Below are positions 60,551 through 64,000 of a DNA stretch of 64,000 nucleotides, piece by piece (position 1 is the stretch's first letter; each line of letters opens with the position of its first letter). Both the position numbers and the translations under genes were made by a program. This DNA comes from an uncultured bacterium (GTDB lineage: Bacteria > Actinomycetota > Coriobacteriia > Coriobacteriales > Coriobacteriaceae): positions 14,857-78,856 of the forward strand of contig CAJMMX010000001.1 in NCBI GenBank assembly GCA_905214615.1, read 5' to 3'. Under the pieces are notes generated by a model. The model saw nothing but the letters and a program-made list of their open reading frames with translations, had not been told where the DNA came from and did no database searches.

Positions 60551-62051
60551 TTCCTCCAAAGTTTCACTGCCTGCCCAGGACGGACAGGCAGCAGTTTCAG
60601 ATGGAACAGATGAGACCATAGCACCTTTAGGAATGGATGGGCAGATCCTTCCTGGACTGGATGATGTAGAACTGCCGGAAGATGCACAGGCAGCGCCTCA
60701 GTATTTAAGAGAAGGTGTACGCCATGAGATCGTAAAGAAGTTACAGCAGCGATTAATGGACTTGGGCTTTATGGATAACGATGAACCTACTGACTATTTT
60801 GGTCAGGTCACTCTTACAGCAGTGAAACATTTCCAGAGACAGAATGAACTGCCTCAGGATGGTATTGTAGGTGATACCACCTGGAATGAACTGATGGCAG
60901 ATGATGCCAAACATTACGCAGTATCAAAGGGAACCCAGGGGGATGATATCCAGAAGATCCAGCAGCGATTATACGAACTGGGCTATCTGGCTTCTGCAGA
61001 CCAGGTAACAGGCAACTTTGACGATGCCACAGAAACCGCTGTTTTAAAACTCCAGGGCGTCAATGGTCTTGCAGAAGACGGCAAGGTAGGCCAGCAGACC
61101 TATAACCTGATGTACAGCGATGACATTAAGGCAAATATGCTTGCATATGGCGAAAAGAGCGATGTGGTATTAGCATGCCAGCAGCGTTTAAAGGATCTGG
61201 GCTATCTGACTACTACACCGGACGGTACCTACGGTCAGGACACTGTGATCGCAGTTAAGCAGTTCCAGGCAAGAAATGACCAGGTAGTAGACGGCTACTT
61301 AGGACCATCCACCCGTATTGTATTAAACAGTTCTGACGCAAAGCCAAACGGCCTGATGATCGGCGAACAGGGCGATTCTGTTACCAGAGTACAGCAGCTG
61401 TTAAGCAAGTACGGCTATCTGCCGTCTTCCAATGTAACCGGCTACTATGGTGAAGCAACAGAAGACGCGGTAAAGAACTTCCAGTCACGAAACGGCCTGT
61501 CTGCAGACGGTAAAGTAGGCGTACAGACCATGGCAAAGCTGACCAGTGATAATGTTAAGAAGCCGGCGCCTACTACAGCAGCGTCAACTAAGAGTAATAA
61601 ATCAAATAGCAGCAGCAATAAGAATAATAGCTCAAGTAAGGGCAACAGCGGTGGAAATACCAGCTCACCGGCTCCGAGACCAGCTTCCGGTGCAGGTGTT
61701 TCAGCTCTGATATCCGTAGCATCTTCCAAACTGGGAAGTCCATATGTATGGGGTGCAAAGGGACCAAGCTCCTTTGACTGTTCCGGTTTTGTATATTGGT
61801 GCTTAAAGCAGGTAGGCGTAAGCCAGAGTTATATGACTTCTTCCGGCTGGAGAAGCGCAGGACGTTATACAAAGGTAAGCAATTTCAATGATATCCAGGC
61901 AGGAGATATCGTAGTAGTAAGAGGCCATGTAGGTATCGCTGCAGGCGGCGGAACAGTCATCGATGCTTCTTCCAGTAACGGTAAAGTTGTCCACAGAGGT
62001 TTAAGTTCCTGGTGGAGAAGCAACTTTGTCTGCGCTTGGCGTATCTTCTAA
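60546..62051 (+). CDS. Peptidoglycan-binding/NlpC-P60 cell-wall hydrolase, N-terminally truncated
   Basis: About 500 codons visible; its own start and signal peptide are lost at the junction. Three or more PG_binding_1 repeats (about 60710-61560; each has LQxRLxxLGY and VKxFQxxN), a Ser/Asn/Lys linker, then NlpC/P60 with catalytic Cys in SFDCSGFVYW and His in GHVGIAAGG. Probably a secreted DL-endopeptidase of a Firmicute such as a Lachnospiraceae member. The reading frame runs on into the left side by chance. Confidence 0.85.
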   Translation: MVSSKVSLPAQDGQAAVSDGTDETIAPLGMDGQILPGLDDVELPEDAQAAPQYLREGVRHEIVKKLQQRLMDLGFMDNDEPTDYFGQVTLTAVKHFQRQNELPQDGIVGDTTWNELMADDAKHYAVSKGTQGDDIQKIQQRLYELGYLASADQVTGNFDDATETAVLKLQGVNGLAEDGKVGQQTYNLMYSDDIKANMLAYGEKSDVVLACQQRLKDLGYLTTTPDGTYGQDTVIAVKQFQARNDQVVDGYLGPSTRIVLNSSDAKPNGLMIGEQGDSVTRVQQLLSKYGYLPSSNVTGYYGEATEDAVKNFQSRNGLSADGKVGVQTMAKLTSDNVKKPAPTTAASTKSNKSNSSSNKNNSSSKGNSGGNTSSPAPRPASGAGVSALISVASSKLGSPYVWGAKGPSSFDCSGFVYWCLKQVGVSQSYMTSSGWRSAGRYTKVSNFNDIQAGDIVVVRGHVGIAAGGGTVIDASSSNGKVVHRGLSSWWRSNFVCAWRIF

Positions 62052-62062
62052 ATTAAGTTGCC

Positions 62063-62126
62063 CCGCGCCTGCCGGCGCGGACGCAGGTGGTACAAATTGT
62101 AGCAAATTTGCGCCCGGCCGGGCGCA
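62063..62126. terminator. Two GC-rich palindromes before the regulator gene
   Basis: CCGCGCC-TGCC-GGCGCGG (62063-62080) and TGCGCCCGGCCGGGCGCA (62109-62126, perfect). Their GC content contrasts with the surrounding genome. Probably the terminator of the hydrolase and/or an RNA element of the two-component operon. Confidence 0.45.
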
Positions 62127-62157
62127 GAAGGATATATCAATAAAAGGAGGGACATTT

Positions 62158-62853
62158 ATGCAGACGATTCTGGTATGTGATGACGATAAACAGATTGTGG
62201 AAGCCATTGACATTTATCTTACAGGAGAAGGCTTTAAAGTTATAAAAACATATGACGGTTATGAGGCTCTGGAATATCTGGAGACCCAGTCCGCAGATCT
62301 TTTGATCTTAGATGTAATGATGCCGGGACTGGATGGCATCCGCACTACTTTAAAGGTACGTGAGACCAGCAGTATCCCGATCATCATTCTTTCCGCAAAG
62401 TCAGAAGATGCAGATAAGATCTTAGGACTTAATATTGGTGCAGATGATTACATTACAAAGCCATTTAACCCGCTGGAACTGGTTGCAAGAGTTAAATCCC
62501 AGCTGCGCCGTTATACACAGCTTGGAAACATGAACCAGCAGGCGGAAGGACAGGTCTACAAGTGTGGCGGTCTTCAGATCAATGATGATAACAAAGAAGT
62601 TACAGTTGATGGAGATCCGATTAAGCTGACTCCTATTGAATACAATATCCTCCTGCTTCTGGTAAAGAACGCAGGAAAGGTATTTTCCATTGATGAGATC
62701 TACGAAAAGATCTGGAATGAGGAAGCCATTGGCGCGGATAACACAGTAGCTGTCCATATCCGCCACATCCGTGAAAAGATCGAGATCAACCCAAGAGAGC
62801 CAAAATATCTGAAGGTAGTATGGGGCGTAGGCTATAAGATCGAGAAACAGTAG
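62158..62853 (+). CDS. Response regulator, OmpR/VanR-like
   Basis: 231 aa. Receiver with Asp8-Asp9-Asp10 and Asp52 (ILDVMMPGLDG), KPFNPLELVARV, then a winged helix ending in VVWGVGYKIEKQ. AAGGAGGG before ATG 62158, typical of Clostridia. Followed seven bases later by its sensor kinase. Clostridial codon use differs strongly from the left part of the window. Confidence 0.93.
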   Translation: MQTILVCDDDKQIVEAIDIYLTGEGFKVIKTYDGYEALEYLETQSADLLILDVMMPGLDGIRTTLKVRETSSIPIIILSAKSEDADKILGLNIGADDYITKPFNPLELVARVKSQLRRYTQLGNMNQQAEGQVYKCGGLQINDDNKEVTVDGDPIKLTPIEYNILLLLVKNAGKVFSIDEIYEKIWNEEAIGADNTVAVHIRHIREKIEINPREPKYLKVVWGVGYKIEKQ

Positions 62854-62860
62854 GTGGCCT

Positions 62861-64000
62861 ATGGAAAAAAGAGCGTTTGGTCTGAGAAAATGGAAGGTGC
62901 TTCTGTCAGTGTTTCATGTGATATTTCTTGTTATCACACTGGCAGGGATCAGCGCCATGTACTTAAACGGCGGATATGGAAAAGGGATCCGCTGGATCTA
63001 TGATGAGACTTATGAAGACTCAGATGCCTTCTGTTCCCAGCTTGGCATAGATATCAGTAATATTTTTACCTATATCGGATATAAGGATATGTTTGAGACC
63101 AATGGTGTCCTGGATATGCACAAACCCATTGTGCGTATTATAGACGGTCCCGGTGTAGATGAGGATATGACACTGGATCAGATCGTCCGTTATGCCAAGA
63201 TCCGGGGATATTATCTGGGAGAAGATTTTACAGTACAGGGATCTCCTATGGCCATGGATGATGATGACATGGAGATAACGGTAGAGTATAAATCCGCAAA
63301 AACGGACCTGGCAGATATTGATGGCCTGGAGACCAGGATGACCAAAGAGGAAATGGCACTGGACATCCTGGACCGGTTGGGAAAATATTATACCATTTAT
63401 TATAATTTCATCAGCAATAACACAAATGTCCGTTTCCGTATCCTCTATAAAAGCAATGATGGAAGAGAAGTGGTTTATACCAATGTTCCTTCTATGTCTT
63501 TAGATGAGCTGCGGGGATTTGGAAAATATCTGTTCATTCCCGGAAATACCATTCGTATGGAAAGCAATCTTGCAACGATCCCGGACAATGCGGCTTCTCT
63601 TCTGGAAACATGGAATCCCTTTGACAATGACCAGAATTATATGGTGGTCTCTGTGGATACTACCTATCCTTATTCTGATAATTATGCAGAGGAAGCCGGG
63701 GAATATAAAAGTGCCAGATCCACGTTTATCATGGGAATGGGCGGTGTGATCGTAGGAATTGCAGGATTTTTTGCTACACTGGTAACATTGGTCCTTTTAT
63801 CCGGCCATGAAGATGGAGCAGATGGCAAGATCCGTCTTTTCCCCATCGACAGGATCTATACAGAAACCTGTGTCCTTTTGTGGGCGGTGGTGACAGCTGT
63901 GATCTTGTACTTCTGTAAAAGACTGGGGATGATGGTGATCGGCTTATTTGCCTCCGAAGAACACCTGGCATACTGGAGTAAACTGCTGAAATATGTGATC
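62861..64000 (+). CDS. Sensor histidine kinase, N-terminal part (3' end outside window)
   Basis: 380 codons visible. TM helix (about 17-38), a large extracytoplasmic sensor domain (about 40-285), a second TM (about 291-312), then a region with more hydrophobic helices (about 332-352 onwards). Kinase domains lie beyond the right edge. AGGTGG precedes ATG 62861. Partner of the preceding regulator; the signal is not apparent. Confidence 0.8.
   Translation, partial: MEKRAFGLRKWKVLLSVFHVIFLVITLAGISAMYLNGGYGKGIRWIYDETYEDSDAFCSQLGIDISNIFTYIGYKDMFETNGVLDMHKPIVRIIDGPGVDEDMTLDQIVRYAKIRGYYLGEDFTVQGSPMAMDDDDMEITVEYKSAKTDLADIDGLETRMTKEEMALDILDRLGKYYTIYYNFISNNTNVRFRILYKSNDGREVVYTNVPSMSLDELRGFGKYLFIPGNTIRMESNLATIPDNAASLLETWNPFDNDQNYMVVSVDTTYPYSDNYAEEAGEYKSARSTFIMGMGGVIVGIAGFFATLVTLVLLSGHEDGADGKIRLFPIDRIYTETCVLLWAVVTAVILYFCKRLGMMVIGLFASEEHLAYWSKLLKYVI

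Noticed and set aside
60537..64000. Recent horizontal transfer from a Firmicute
   Set aside because: The transition cuts through enolase and truncates the incoming gene with no repeat, integrase or tRNA at the border. A chimera is simpler.
1..64000. CRISPR arrays, rRNA genes, known riboswitches
   Set aside because: No regularly spaced direct repeats and no rRNA or familiar riboswitch motifs were recognised by eye; a covariance search was not possible.

Overview
Most of this window (about 1-60,536) reads as one chromosome segment of a GC-rich Coriobacteriia-type actinobacterium. Collinsella is the closest match by overall feel, but this is an inference and no search was run. Support comes from strong AAAGGAG-type ribosome binding sites, GC-rich codon use, the order ppx - divIC/ftsB - (eno), and a family of intergenic inverted repeats. 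The last 3.46 kb (about 60,537-64,000) differs sharply: lower GC, AGA/ATA-rich codons, TAAAAGGAGG-type ribosome sites and Lachnospiraceae-like proteins. The join falls inside the 3' end of an enolase gene and truncates the gene on the other side, so I read it as an assembly chimera rather than as biology.

Core region 1-22,300. In order: nhaA antiporter (cut by the window edge), manganese pyrophosphatase, ROK glucokinase, a GntR regulator next to manA, pcrA helicase, uppP, a universal stress protein, a BceRS-like two-component pair, an unknown gene, purH, a GNAT acetyltransferase, a DUF2207 membrane protein, gluQ (apparently leaderless) and three linked metallophosphoesterases. Intergenic spaces hold strong terminators and several unexplained folded or repeated elements (10,557; 13,493; 16,166; 16,262).

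Accessory region about 22,300-53,400. It opens with a small Cys-rich membrane-anchored protein and a giant Ala-rich coiled-coil CAP-domain surface protein with a sortase-like C-terminus, broken by a one-base frameshift. A ClpX-like AAA+ ATPase operon with membrane proteins follows, divergent from a methyltransferase/HsdS-like protein that lacks catalytic motifs. Next come small unknown genes with gene-fossil repeats, a DUF6076 protein, and a compact five-gene restriction-modification operon (two adenine methyltransferases, an unknown protein, McrB, McrC). Beyond that is a scarred zone of HNH-endonuclease and other pseudogenes. Last are ClpP, a VirD4/TraG-like coupling ATPase and an unknown gene, divergent from a second catalytically empty methyltransferase/HsdS-like protein, and an AbiEi/AbiEii toxin-antitoxin pair. 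There is no relaxase, integrase or complete transfer operon, so this looks like a defence and mobile-element graveyard rather than an intact element.

Core region 53,400-60,536. A UBA/DUF4342 protein precedes an OmpR/sensor-kinase pair. These are bracketed by two copies of a roughly 180-bp long-hairpin repeat. Then come a VOC protein with an orphan PTS IIB, a TPR-like membrane-anchored protein, tRNA-Leu(UAA), ppx/gppA, divIC/ftsB and the last 27 codons of eno.

Foreign tail. It holds an N-truncated peptidoglycan-binding/NlpC-P60 hydrolase, then an OmpR-type regulator and the N-terminal part of its membrane sensor kinase.

The most interesting candidates are the McrBC plus two-adenine-methyltransferase operon, the paired non-catalytic methyltransferase-HsdS proteins facing Clp/VirD4 operons, and the long-hairpin repeat family whose arms co-vary.
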